A stretch of DNA of 64,000 bases, taken from contig JBMNTS010000001.1 in NCBI GenBank assembly GCA_050945855.1, forward strand, positions 30,779-94,778, written 5' to 3'. Within the stretch, counting starts at the first letter, position 1. Every line of letters begins with the position of its first letter. Position numbers and translations under genes: made by a program. This document shows positions 8,438-17,160 of this stretch, in pieces. The notes below the pieces were generated by a model that saw only the letters and a program-made list of their open reading frames with translations, had not been told where the DNA came from and did not search any database. This DNA comes from CAYSNP01 sp050945855. GTDB lineage: Bacteria > Bacillota > Clostridia > Christensenellales > DTU072.

Positions 8438-9644
8438 ATTTCTTTCTCCTCAACATATCCCTTTCCGCCGGTTTGAAAGGACAATTAATATACAACTCCT
8501 GACACACAAGCTTGCCTTCCTCCAACTGCTCTCCCTGCTCGGAATATATCTTTTCCACCTTAAACTCTCTATTGTGATATTCGGGGCGGGAGGACAGAAT
8601 CTCCAGCCTGTCACCCACCGCAAAGCGGTTGCGCTGCCTTACCTTCAGCAGTTCCCTTTCTTCATCGCAACCTAATACTTCGGCTATATACTCATAAGCA
8701 GCGTCGGACACGCTTTGCGTGCCTTCGCCTTTTCCGCCTAAGTAAAAGCCGGGCGTATAATCGCGATGGCTTACCTTGCCAAGTTCGTTTTCTATATCGT
8801 TTGGTATACCTAATCCGGCGTAATAGCTATCCAAAACCATACGGTAAGCCTTTGTGACTCCGCCTACGTAATATTCGGATTTCATGCGGCCTTCTATTTT
8901 AAAGCTGTCTACTCCCGCCTCAATCAGTTTATCCAGAAAAGGAGCGGCGCATAAATCCCTGCTGCTCAATATATATGTGCCCCTGCCGTCCTCGCCTATT
9001 ATTAAGGGCGTATCCTGTTTGCCTCTTTCGGTAAGCGTGTATTCCCATCTGCAGCATTGAACGCATTCGCCCTTGTTGGAATCTCTGTCCGAAAGGTAGT
9101 TGCTTAGCAGGCATCGTCCGCTGTAGCTTATGCACATAGCCCCGTGCGCGAACGCCTCCAATTCCGCGCTGTCGCCTATGCTCTCTTTGATTTCGGCAAT
9201 TTCGGCAACGCTTAATTCCCGGGCAAGCACAACGCGGCTTACCCCTTCGCTTACCCAGAAAGCGGTGGCATATTTGTTAAGCGTGTTGGCCTGTGTGGAA
9301 AGGTGAATCTTTAATGCGGGCGCGACGCGCTTTACAAAAGCGATAACCCCGGGGTCGGATACAATAACGGCGTCCGCGTTGACGGATTGCAAAAAAACAA
9401 GGTAATCCCTCAAGGGGGCAAAATCCGCGTTTCGGGCGAATATATTGACGGTAACGTATACCTTTTTGTTTTGAGAGTGAGTGTATTTTACCGCTTCGGC
9501 CAACTCCTCCAAGGTGAAGTTGTCCGCATAAGCGCGCAAGCCGAACTCTTTTCCCGCTAAATAAACCTCGTCCGCTCCGAAGTGCAAGGCGGTCTTTAGT
9601 TTGCTCATGCTTCCCGCAGGGCTTAAGAGTCGCGCTTTTTTCAT
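8424..9644 (-). CDS. U32 family protein (TrhP-like tRNA hydroxylation factor)
   Basis: This is a 406-residue member of the U32 family. It shows the signature EAFAHGAMCISYSGRCLLS (about 163-181, cysteines 171 and 178) and a second cysteine cluster GECVQCC (about 192-198), probably metal-cluster ligands. U32 proteins were first called collagenase-like peptidases; several (TrhP/YegQ, YrrN, YrrO) are required for hydroxylation of tRNA uridine 34. The N-terminal half has TIM-barrel-like beta-alpha units (LLSPAGSMSKLKTALHFGADEVYLAG). It lies seven bases after rnj and before the glycosyltransferase gene. RNA modification is the likeliest role by family. Confidence 0.85.
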   Translation of the reverse strand: MKKARLLSPAGSMSKLKTALHFGADEVYLAGKEFGLRAYADNFTLEELAEAVKYTHSQNKKVYVTVNIFARNADFAPLRDYLVFLQSVNADAVIVSDPGVIAFVKRVAPALKIHLSTQANTLNKYATAFWVSEGVSRVVLARELSVAEIAEIKESIGDSAELEAFAHGAMCISYSGRCLLSNYLSDRDSNKGECVQCCRWEYTLTERGKQDTPLIIGEDGRGTYILSSRDLCAAPFLDKLIEAGVDSFKIEGRMKSEYYVGGVTKAYRMVLDSYYAGLGIPNDIENELGKVSHRDYTPGFYLGGKGEGTQSVSDAAYEYIAEVLGCDEERELLKVRQRNRFAVGDRLEILSSRPEYHNREFKVEKIYSEQGEQLEEGKLVCQELYINCPFKPAERDMLRRKKYGRE

Positions 9645-9651
9645 CCTTAAC

Positions 9652-11301
9652 CTAATCCTCTATTATTATAGGAATTATCATGGAATTCTTTTTCAGTCCC
9701 TTGTTTATTATTTTTGCCAATCCCTTGCGTAGACTGCGTTTTAATTCTGATAAATCTATATCCTTAAGGTCGTTGGAGGACACATAATTTGTTACATATT
9801 CCCGCATGGTGTCCTCAATCTGAGGATTGGTGCGTATGCCCCTTACGATGATATCGGGCGGAGAAATAAGAGCGGAGCGCGCGGCGTCAAGCTCGATTAT
9901 CACAATAACCAAACCGTCCTCGCTAAGCAGCTTGCGGTCACGCAGAATCAGGTCGTAATCCTCGCTGCTGAAAGCGCCGTCCAGCATAATCTTGCCCGCC
10001 TGAACATTATTCTGCCTGCTCAGTCCGCCCGGTTCCACCCCGATTACGTTGCCTATCTCGGGGATAACTATATTGCTTTCGGGTATTCCCATTTCCATAG
10101 CCAAATCCGCGTGCTGCTTCATGTGCCTGTATTCGCCGTGAACGGGGATAAAAAATTTGGGTCTGACCAAAGCCAGCATCATCTTTAGCTCTTCCTGGAA
10201 AGCGTGACCGGAGGCGTGCACCTCTTCCAGCGCTTTATATATCACGTTGGCGCCCTTACGGTAAAGATTGTTGATAACGGTGTATACGTATTTTTCGTTG
10301 CCGGGTATGGGAGACGCGCTCATTATTATGGTATCCATACTCCCTATTTCCAGCTTTTTGAAATCGCCCTGACTCATGCGGGTAAGCGCGCTCATGGGCT
10401 CTCCCTGCGTGCCCGTGCTGATAACGCACAGCCTGTCGTAAGGAACTTTGTCTATTTTGTCAATATCCACAAGATGACTTTCGTCTACCGTCAACTCCTT
10501 AAGACCTTTGGCAATCTCAGCGATTTTTACCATGCTTCTGCCGCTGAAGGCTATTTTGCGGTCATATTTTATGGCGCAATCTATGATTTGCTGCACCCTG
10601 TGCACATTTGAGGCAAAGGTAGCCACGATAATTCTTCTGCCCTTGTTTTCCGCAAATATGTTATCCAGATTTCTGTAAACCTGACGTTCGGACATGCTTA
10701 TGCCCGGCCTTTCCACATTGGTGCTGTCGGATAGTAGCAACAGCACGCCCGCTTTCCCTATACCCGCTATTCTGGTCAAATCAATAGGTTTGTTATCAAT
10801 GGGAGTAAGGTCCATTTTAAAATCGCTGGTATGAAAAATCACTCCTTTGGGAGTGTTGATGCAAAGCGCGAAAGAATTGGTTATTGAATGGTTTGTCTTA
10901 ACAAACTCCACAGAAAAGCATCCCAAAGTAATGACATCGCCTTGCTGAACGGAATAAAGCTCCTTCGCTTCCATTTTATGTTCGGACAATTTGTAAGCAA
11001 TAAGTCCCACCGCAAGTTTGCCCGCATAAATGGGGGCAGGCACGTCCTTTAACACATAAGGAAGCCCTCCGATATGGTCCTCGTGCCCGTGCGTAATTAT
11101 ATAAGCGCGCACTTTATCCTTATTTTCAATAAGATATGAATAATCGGGTATTACGTAATCAATCCCCGGCATTTCCTCGGCGTTGGGAAAAGCAAGCCCC
11201 GCATCAATTACTATTATATCCCCGTTGTACTCTAAGGCGGTCATATTTTTACCGATTTCGCCTACGCCGCCCAAAAAAACCAATTTTACCTTTTTAGCCA
11301 T
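9652..11301 (-). CDS. rnj: Ribonuclease J
   Basis: The 549-residue protein is a full-length RNase J, a 5'-to-3' exonuclease and endonuclease that processes and degrades mRNA and rRNA in Firmicutes. The metallo-beta-lactamase motif HGHEDH (71-76) binds two metal ions, and the beta-CASP features SDSTNVERPG, GTQGEPMSALTRM and HASGHA follow. The C-terminal domain (about 455-549) is present. Only one RNase J is in the window; J1 versus J2 cannot be decided. A GAGG ribosome binding site precedes the ATG and a clear promoter lies at 11335-11363. Confidence 0.96.
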   Translation of the reverse strand: MAKKVKLVFLGGVGEIGKNMTALEYNGDIIVIDAGLAFPNAEEMPGIDYVIPDYSYLIENKDKVRAYIITHGHEDHIGGLPYVLKDVPAPIYAGKLAVGLIAYKLSEHKMEAKELYSVQQGDVITLGCFSVEFVKTNHSITNSFALCINTPKGVIFHTSDFKMDLTPIDNKPIDLTRIAGIGKAGVLLLLSDSTNVERPGISMSERQVYRNLDNIFAENKGRRIIVATFASNVHRVQQIIDCAIKYDRKIAFSGRSMVKIAEIAKGLKELTVDESHLVDIDKIDKVPYDRLCVISTGTQGEPMSALTRMSQGDFKKLEIGSMDTIIMSASPIPGNEKYVYTVINNLYRKGANVIYKALEEVHASGHAFQEELKMMLALVRPKFFIPVHGEYRHMKQHADLAMEMGIPESNIVIPEIGNVIGVEPGGLSRQNNVQAGKIMLDGAFSSEDYDLILRDRKLLSEDGLVIVIIELDAARSALISPPDIIVRGIRTNPQIEDTMREYVTNYVSSNDLKDIDLSELKRSLRKGLAKIINKGLKKNSMIIPIIIED

Positions 11302-11334
11302 AAAACCTCGTAAATTTCTATCATTCCATTATTA

Positions 11335-11363
11335 ATTATACACCAAAATTTAACATTTTTCAA
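11335..11363 (-). promoter_or_regulatory. Promoter of the rnj operon
   Basis: On the minus strand TTGAAA and TATAAT are separated by 17 bases, with about 28 bases of leader before the rnj ATG. Confidence 0.75.
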
Positions 11364-11435
11364 TTAATCAGGGATAGAAGAAAGTTAATTTACATAATAA
11401 TCCAATTATTACTTACAATAAGGTCGGAGGTAAAT

Positions 11436-12137
11436 ATGAAAGCAATAATTATGGCGGGCGGAAAAGGCACAAGGCTTAAACCCTTAACCGACGATATACC
11501 CAAGCCATTGGTCAGGATTATTGACCGCCCCGTAATGGAGCATATAATCGAATTGTTAAAAAAACATAATATTACGCAGATAGGAGTGACTTTAGGGCAT
11601 ATGTCAGACGCCATTATGGATTATTTCGGCTCGGGAGAGCGATTAGGAGTGGAACTGAAATATTTTGTGGAGGAGACCCCGCTGGGCACGGCGGGCGGCG
11701 TAAAAGCCGCAAGCGACTTTACGGACGGCGATTTTCTGATTATGAGCGGAGACTGCTATACCAATATGGATTTGTCGCGGGCAATACAATTCCATAAGGC
11801 TAAGCAATCCCCCTTTACGATAATAGCCACACCTCACAACAATCCGGTTGGCTTAGGGGTGCTGGAAGCGGATTTCAACAACACGCTTTCCGCCTTTGTG
11901 GAAAAGCCGGAGCAGGCGCGCCCTTCCCTTATCAATACGGGGACGTATATAATGAGCAGGCGTATTCTGGATATGATTCCCCAAGGCTTTTACGACTTTG
12001 GCAAACAGCTTCTTCCCCGCCTGGTTAATGAGGCTTATGTGTGGGTAACCTATGATTATTGGTCTGACATCGGCACCTTGCCCGCCTTCTATTATACAAA
12101 TTTTCTTGTGGCATCCGCCATTTCCCCGGACGCATAA
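11436..12137 (+). CDS. Sugar-phosphate nucleotidyltransferase (RmlA/ManC-like)
   Basis: The 233-residue protein has the nucleotide-binding signature AIIMAGGKGTRLKPLT (3-18). It also has the sugar-binding pattern PLGTAGGVKAA (about 80-90), catalytic-type acidic residues in SGDCYTNMDLS, and the closing motif YWSDIGT. It transfers a nucleotidyl group to a sugar-1-phosphate to make an activated sugar for envelope polysaccharide. It lacks the C-terminal hexapeptide or phosphomannomutase domain often fused to it. The nucleotide and sugar are not identifiable. A GGAGG ribosome binding site precedes the ATG, and a strong terminator follows the stop. Confidence 0.85.
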   Translation: MKAIIMAGGKGTRLKPLTDDIPKPLVRIIDRPVMEHIIELLKKHNITQIGVTLGHMSDAIMDYFGSGERLGVELKYFVEETPLGTAGGVKAASDFTDGDFLIMSGDCYTNMDLSRAIQFHKAKQSPFTIIATPHNNPVGLGVLEADFNNTLSAFVEKPEQARPSLINTGTYIMSRRILDMIPQGFYDFGKQLLPRLVNEAYVWVTYDYWSDIGTLPAFYYTNFLVASAISPDA

Positions 12138-12166
12138 AATTATGTCGATAAAAATTTATCAAATTA

Positions 12167-12189
12167 GGCGTACGGGTACGCCTTTTTTC
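12167..12189 (+). terminator. Intrinsic terminator after the nucleotidyltransferase gene
   Basis: GGCGTAC, a GG loop and GTACGCC form a tight hairpin followed by TTTTTT. Confidence 0.85.
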
Positions 12190-12219
12190 TTTACAAATGA
12201 CATTTCAAAAGAGTATAAT
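12190..12219 (+). promoter_or_regulatory. Promoter of serC-serA
   Basis: TTTACA and a perfect TATAAT are separated by 18 bases. AAGGAG at 12238-12243 is the ribosome binding site, seven bases before the serC ATG. The promoter starts inside the T run of the preceding terminator. Confidence 0.7.
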
Positions 12220-12250
12220 ACAATAAAAAGATTCTCTAAGGAGCCCAAAA

Positions 12251-13324
12251 ATGAAAGTATATAATTTCTCGGCCGGACCCTCCATGTTACCTTATGAAGT
12301 TAAGCTGCAGGCACAAAAAGAAATGCTTGATTATAACGGCAGCGGCATGTCCGTTATGGAGATGAGTCACAGAAGCAAGGTCTATGAAGAAATTCATAAT
12401 GAAGCTATCGCGTTATTAAAAGAAATAATGCGTCTTAACGATGATTATTATATTTTACTATTACAAGGCGGGGCAAGTACGCAGTTTGAGGCGGTGCCCC
12501 TCAATTTATTAAAAAACGGCAAAGCGGATTACATTGTGACCGGCAATTTTGCCTCCAAAGCGTATAAAGAAGCGAAAAAATACGGGGAAATCAACGAAAT
12601 AGCCTCCAGCAAGGACGCCAATTATACCTATATCCCCGATATGGACAAGATTAAGACCACTCCGGGCGCGGATTATCTGCATATAACTTCCAACAATACC
12701 ATTTTTGGCACGAGATACACCAAATTTCCGGAAGTGGATATACCCTTGGTCGCCGACATGAGCAGCAATATTTTGTCCCAGGATACGGATTACAACAAGT
12801 TTGGGCTGATTTACGCGGGAGCGCAAAAGAATATCGGGCCTGCCGGGCTTACTATCGTAATCGTTAAAAAGAATCTTATCAATAACCCTATGCCCATTTG
12901 CCCCACCATGCTGAGGTATTCCACAATGGCAAACGATAACAGCCTATATAATACTCCCGCCACCTTTTCCATATACGTGGCTATGCTGACCCTGCGCTGG
13001 ATTAAGAACATCGGAGGCATTAAGGCGCTTGAAAAGCAAAATTACGAAAAAGCCAATCTGTTGTATGACTTTATCGACAACAGCAGTTTTTATAAAAATC
13101 CCGTGCGTCCTCGCGACCGTTCCATTATGAACGTGCCTTTCACCACTCCCTCACCCGAATTGGACGCCAAATTTGTAAAGGAAGCGGAAGGCTACGGGCT
13201 GGTGACCTTAAAGGGACACCGCTTGGTGGGAGGTATGCGCGCAAGCATTTACAACGCCATGCCTATGGAAGGAGTTAAGGCTCTTGTGGAATTTATGAAG
13301 AAATTTGAGCGCGAAAACGCGTAG
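12251..13324 (+). CDS. serC: Phosphoserine aminotransferase
   Basis: This 357-residue class V aminotransferase uses pyridoxal phosphate and glutamate to convert 3-phosphohydroxypyruvate to phosphoserine. It opens with the family start YNFSAGPSMLP (4-14) and continues with MEMSHRSK and LLLQGGASTQFEAVP. The PLP lysine lies in YAGAQKNIGPAG (about 193-204). Near the C-terminus, HRLVGGMRASIYNAMP is the usual SerC signature. The gene is followed eight bases later by serA, giving two of the three serine-pathway steps; serB is not in the window. Confidence 0.97.
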   Translation: MKVYNFSAGPSMLPYEVKLQAQKEMLDYNGSGMSVMEMSHRSKVYEEIHNEAIALLKEIMRLNDDYYILLLQGGASTQFEAVPLNLLKNGKADYIVTGNFASKAYKEAKKYGEINEIASSKDANYTYIPDMDKIKTTPGADYLHITSNNTIFGTRYTKFPEVDIPLVADMSSNILSQDTDYNKFGLIYAGAQKNIGPAGLTIVIVKKNLINNPMPICPTMLRYSTMANDNSLYNTPATFSIYVAMLTLRWIKNIGGIKALEKQNYEKANLLYDFIDNSSFYKNPVRPRDRSIMNVPFTTPSPELDAKFVKEAEGYGLVTLKGHRLVGGMRASIYNAMPMEGVKALVEFMKKFERENA

Positions 13325-13332
13325 GTGAAATT

Positions 13333-14466
13333 ATGTATAATATATTGACCTTAAACAAAATCAGCAACGTAATTTACGATATCCTTAAAGGATATAACAT
13401 CGGAGCAGAGATAGATAATCCCAACGGCATAATAGTGCGCTCCGCCAAAATGCACGATTACACGGTAGGCGACAACCTGGTCGCCGTAGCCAGAGCGGGC
13501 GCGGGCGTCAACAATATACCCGTGGACGAAATGAGCAAGCGCGGGATAGTCGTGTTCAATACTCCGGGTGCTAACGCCAACGCGGTAAAAGAGCTTGCAA
13601 TTTGCTCTTTGCTGATGGCTTCCCGGGATATCTTTGAAGGCGCCAACTGGGCAAACACTTTAAGCTGCGAAGATGTGGATAAGCAGGTGGAGAAAGGCAA
13701 AGCTGATTTTGGCGGCTGTGAGATTTTGGGCAAAACCTTAGGGCTTCTCGGGCTGGGCGCCATAGGAGCGTTAGTCGCCGATGCCGCAATTTCCCTGGGA
13801 ATGAAGGTGGTAGGCTATGACCCGTATATTTCCGCCGAAAACAAAGCCGCGCTAAACGCAAATGTAAAGATTGTAGATTGCGCGGAGAAAGTTTTCGCAC
13901 AATCCGATTATATCTCCCTGCATGCCCCGCTGCTGGAAGGCACAAAAAATATGATTAACGCGCAAAGCATCGCAAAGATGAAAGACGGCGTTAAAATCAT
14001 CAATATGAGCAGAGGCGGCCTGGTCAACACTGCTGACGTTATCGCGGCAATAAAGGAAGGCAAAGTCAAAAAATATGTGACCGATTTCCCCGGCAGCGAG
14101 GAAATATGCCAAAAAGGCATTATCCCTATCCCCCATTTAGGCGCGAGCACGGAGGAAGCGGAGGAAAATTGCGCCATAATGGCGGCACATCAGATAAAGG
14201 ACTATCTTGAAAGCGGCAATATCGTAAACAGTGTAAACTTCCCTAAAATTTCCGCGCCAAAAGGAAAATGCCGCCTGCAGATTATAGCTCAGAAATGCGA
14301 CGCTTTTTCTGCTGACCTTAAGGCTATATTTGGGCAAGAAAAAATCAGCGCCGCGGCTAATAAGGAATACGCTGTCGCTTTAATTGACGCGGATAATATC
14401 GGACAGGATAAAATAGAACAAGCGGGCAAGCTTCCCGGCGTCCTCAGAGTAAGGTTGATAAAATAG
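13333..14466 (+). CDS. serA: D-3-phosphoglycerate dehydrogenase
   Basis: This 377-residue NAD-dependent dehydrogenase catalyses the first step of serine synthesis. The NAD-binding motif GLLGLGAIGALVADAA lies at about 137-152. The catalytic Arg/Glu/His set follows in NMSRGGLVNT and IPHLGASTEEAEENCA (His about 263). About 70 C-terminal residues look like a regulatory ACT domain, usual for the short SerA type and often serine-sensitive. It lacks the intervening domain of long SerA proteins. It is eight bases behind serC. Confidence 0.92.
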   Translation: MYNILTLNKISNVIYDILKGYNIGAEIDNPNGIIVRSAKMHDYTVGDNLVAVARAGAGVNNIPVDEMSKRGIVVFNTPGANANAVKELAICSLLMASRDIFEGANWANTLSCEDVDKQVEKGKADFGGCEILGKTLGLLGLGAIGALVADAAISLGMKVVGYDPYISAENKAALNANVKIVDCAEKVFAQSDYISLHAPLLEGTKNMINAQSIAKMKDGVKIINMSRGGLVNTADVIAAIKEGKVKKYVTDFPGSEEICQKGIIPIPHLGASTEEAEENCAIMAAHQIKDYLESGNIVNSVNFPKISAPKGKCRLQIIAQKCDAFSADLKAIFGQEKISAAANKEYAVALIDADNIGQDKIEQAGKLPGVLRVRLIK

Positions 14467-14526
14467 AACAACGTCCTTATTGCGCAATCTTCCTTTTTAT
14501 GCTAAAATCATTAAAAGGAGATTGTT

Positions 14527-14883
14527 ATGAAACTCCACGAATCAGGCGAAAACTATCTGGAAACTATCTATTTGCTGCACAAGCAAAATATTAACGTGCG
14601 GGCAATAGACGTGGCTAACGAGCTTAGTTTTTCCAAGCCCAGCGTTTCCCGCGCGCTTAACCTGCTAAAAAGCAAAGGTTATATTCATATAGAAAATAAT
14701 GTTATTACCCTAACCGAACAAGGACTGCAAAAAGCGGAAAGCATATACGCAAGACATGTGCATATTACCAATTTTCTGGTTCAAACCCTGGGCGTGGAAC
14801 GCCATATCGCGGAAAAAGACGCCTGCCGTATCGAGCACATCATAAGCGAGCGTACATTTAACCTTATTAAAGAAAAGTATTAA
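14527..14883 (+). CDS. DtxR/MntR-family metal-dependent regulator
   Basis: This 118-residue protein has a winged helix (about 3-70; VANELSFSKPSVSRALNLLKSKGYI is the helix-turn-helix) and a short helical dimerisation region with the metal-ligand segment DACRIEHIISE (about 98-108). It resembles MntR rather than long DtxR because the SH3-like third domain is missing. Such proteins repress manganese or iron uptake when metal is bound. No metal transporter lies next to it, so its targets are unknown. A good AAAAGGAG site precedes the ATG. A weak promoter-like TTGCGC, 17 bases, TAAAAT lies upstream. Confidence 0.85.
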   Translation: MKLHESGENYLETIYLLHKQNINVRAIDVANELSFSKPSVSRALNLLKSKGYIHIENNVITLTEQGLQKAESIYARHVHITNFLVQTLGVERHIAEKDACRIEHIISERTFNLIKEKY

Positions 14884-14915
14884 CAGATTTCCTTTATAAA
14901 CAGCCAGAAATTAAT

Positions 14916-15668
14916 TTATTGGCAATTTTCCCTTCGCTTTTTACCGAATATGGGATAATCGGGGAGGCTGGCAAGACCTTCCCAATATGCCCTGATGCAA
15001 TCCACGCTGAGAGGCTTGCCGTGACTTGGAATCAGGGTTACGGCGTTTCGGCAAATGTAACTCCACGTTTTTTGCAGCATAAGCGCGTCCTCAAGCACCA
15101 ACGGGTAATAATTTTTGGAAAGGGCGGGCATATTAAAGACCGCATCCCCGCAAATCAGCCGTTTGCCGGGCAGCATCAGCCCTATGGAATCGGCGGTATG
15201 CCCGGGCAAGGGGACAATGTCTATTTCTATTTTGCTTTCGCGCAAATATTGTTCATCCTTTGCGAAAAGCAGGTAACGCTTAGGGGCGTCTACGGCGGGG
15301 AATTTATGTTTCCCAAGTCCCGTATACTCTAAGAACTTACATACAGATTGTATCATTTTGCTCGTTGCGGAGTGGATTTTCAAGTTGCGTCCCAACTTAA
15401 GGCGGCGTGCGGCTTCGTGATGCAAAATCAGATTAGCGTCCGTAAAATACTCCAGCATTTCCTGCAAAAATCCGACATGGTCGTCGTGGCTATGTGTCAG
15501 AAAAAGAAATTTCACCAGCCTCTTGTCATAGCCTTTGCTCTCGAATTTTTTCTTAAACTGCGCAAAGCCTCCCGGGTAGCCGGAGTCCACAACAATAAGC
15601 CTCTTGTCGGGTGTGCTGATTACAAAACAAGATACCTTTTTTGTCCCTAAATCATCTGCGTAATACAT
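14916..15668 (-). CDS. Metallo-beta-lactamase fold hydrolase
   Basis: The 250-residue protein has the metal motif THSHDDHVGF (about 57-66), a later LPGHTADSIGLMLPGKRLICGDA (His and Asp ligands, about 153-175) and a closing IPSHGKP. This is a general MBL-fold hydrolase of the glyoxalase II/lactonase-like group; the substrate is unknown. It starts directly at the end of the upstream MFS gene, so the two form an operon. A role linked to the imported or exported compound of the MFS protein is inferred. Confidence 0.85.
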   Translation of the reverse strand: MYYADDLGTKKVSCFVISTPDKRLIVVDSGYPGGFAQFKKKFESKGYDKRLVKFLFLTHSHDDHVGFLQEMLEYFTDANLILHHEAARRLKLGRNLKIHSATSKMIQSVCKFLEYTGLGKHKFPAVDAPKRYLLFAKDEQYLRESKIEIDIVPLPGHTADSIGLMLPGKRLICGDAVFNMPALSKNYYPLVLEDALMLQKTWSYICRNAVTLIPSHGKPLSVDCIRAYWEGLASLPDYPIFGKKRRENCQ

Positions 15669-16985
15669 TTACTTAACCTCTTCATTTTCAGCTTTTCTGA
15701 TATTTAATACCAAAATAAACAAAGGTATAAGCATAAATAAAGCGACTTTTGCGGCGGCTAAAAAGATATCGGGCACCGGAATTTTGACTATCTCGCCGAA
15801 CTCGTTGAGATAAGTCTGATTGGACTGGTTAATAACCCCGTTGCCGATATACGGACCGATAACCATAGGCAAAAGCACGAAAAATATCATTCTGATGCCC
15901 TGGAACATCCCCGCCTTGTCTTTGGGTGTCTTATCTCTAATAACCGAATTGAGCACTATTTCCAGCATCACAAATCCGCCCATCATTACAATGCCTATGG
16001 CGATAAGCAAGTAAAGGCTGCGCGCAAAGAACATCAGGACAAGACCGATAATATATACAAAGGCGGAGATGAATACGAATTTTGATTTGCCCTTTTTATC
16101 TATAAGCCTGCCGATCAAAATGCCGAAAATCGCCGCGCCCAACACCGCTACCGCCAGCACAATGCTGTATTCCATAACCGAAAACTGCAAATACTTTTCC
16201 AAATACACAATGAGATAAGGCAGAAACACCTGCGAGCTTATGCCGAAGGCACCAATGGAGATTAAAGCGATGTATAAAAATTTGTTTTCCGCTATTACCC
16301 GGGGACGGAAACCGTAAAAGATATTTTTATAGTATTTTTCTTCCGAACGAATGCCGCTGCGGCTTTCTTTAATCAAAAGCAATCCCAATAAACCGCTTAA
16401 AGAAACGGTGGAGCCTAAAATTATGAAAAACATGGGGTACCCCACGCTTTCAATAATCATGCCAAACCCGCCGGATACAACCAGCATTGCCAATAAAGGC
16501 ATGGCGCTCAGCACTCCCTCGACGCCGGCGCGGTTTTTGGGTACGGTGATATCGGTAATCCAGGCATTAAACGCCGCGTCGTTGGCGGAGGAGCCGAAAA
16601 AGGTCATTACGCAATCCATAATCACTACAGCGCCTACCGTGAGCAGCAACACCTTTTGCGCCTGCATGGAAGGAAAAAGCGCGGCGGTGTTGGCGCGGGA
16701 TATAAAGGCAAATACCAAAGTGGAAATACCCCATAGAATATACCCGCCGGAAATAAAGACCTTGCGGCGGTTTATCTTGTCGCTGTATGCTCCCGTAAGC
16801 AGCGTCGCCACGGTCGCGACAATAGCGCTGGCCGCCACCATTAAAGCAATATGGTCGGTAGTGCCCCCTATTTCATTGTATAAAAATACGTTAAAATACA
16901 TATTCTCCACTGCCCAGGCAATTTGCCCGAACAGTCCGAACACTACTATCGCGCTCCAGGTTTTCTTGCTTATCTTGGTATCCAT
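15669..16985 (-). CDS. Major facilitator superfamily transporter
   Basis: The 438-residue protein shows about 12 membrane helices in two halves. The loop between helices 2 and 3 carries TGAYSDKINRRKVFISGG (about 62-79), the MFS motif A form, and the second half has GRLIDKKGKSKFVF. The substrate is unknown. The start follows AAGGAG, with a promoter at 17007-17035. It is co-transcribed with the MBL-fold hydrolase. Confidence 0.88.
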   Translation of the reverse strand: MDTKISKKTWSAIVVFGLFGQIAWAVENMYFNVFLYNEIGGTTDHIALMVAASAIVATVATLLTGAYSDKINRRKVFISGGYILWGISTLVFAFISRANTAALFPSMQAQKVLLLTVGAVVIMDCVMTFFGSSANDAAFNAWITDITVPKNRAGVEGVLSAMPLLAMLVVSGGFGMIIESVGYPMFFIILGSTVSLSGLLGLLLIKESRSGIRSEEKYYKNIFYGFRPRVIAENKFLYIALISIGAFGISSQVFLPYLIVYLEKYLQFSVMEYSIVLAVAVLGAAIFGILIGRLIDKKGKSKFVFISAFVYIIGLVLMFFARSLYLLIAIGIVMMGGFVMLEIVLNSVIRDKTPKDKAGMFQGIRMIFFVLLPMVIGPYIGNGVINQSNQTYLNEFGEIVKIPVPDIFLAAAKVALFMLIPLFILVLNIRKAENEEVK

Positions 16986-17006
16986 GATATACTCCTTATT
17001 GCGCTA

Positions 17007-17035
17007 ATATTAACATTTTTTGCTATTAAAGTCAA
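17007..17035 (-). promoter_or_regulatory. Promoter of the MFS-hydrolase operon
   Basis: On the minus strand TTGACT and TAATAT are separated by 17 bases, followed by a short leader with AAGGAG before the ATG at 16985. Confidence 0.75.
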
Positions 17036-17124
17036 GATTGAAAAAGCTCGTCCGATGCAATGAAGCGGCTAGGCAAAAACGCCCCAAAAAATGAGCGCAA
17101 TCGTGCCTAAATCTGTCTCAATGA

Positions 17125-17153
17125 TTGAAAAAAACAAATTTTTGATATATAAT
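17125..17153 (+). promoter_or_regulatory. Promoter of the SGNH hydrolase gene, leaderless geometry
   Basis: TTGAAA and a perfect TATAAT are separated by 17 bases. Only seven bases separate the -10 box from the ATG at 17161, so transcription should begin at or next to that A. No ribosome binding site is present. Confidence 0.7.
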
Positions 17154-17160
17154 AATGCTT

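Noticed and set aside
11395..11430. Promoter TTTACA-N19-TACAAT before the nucleotidyltransferase
   Set aside because: The 19-base spacing is poor and the region is AT-rich, so support is too weak to list as a feature.
16986..17124. Hidden gene in the divergent region before the SGNH hydrolase
   Set aside because: Apart from the two promoters I saw no open frame with a ribosome binding site and no riboswitch pattern.
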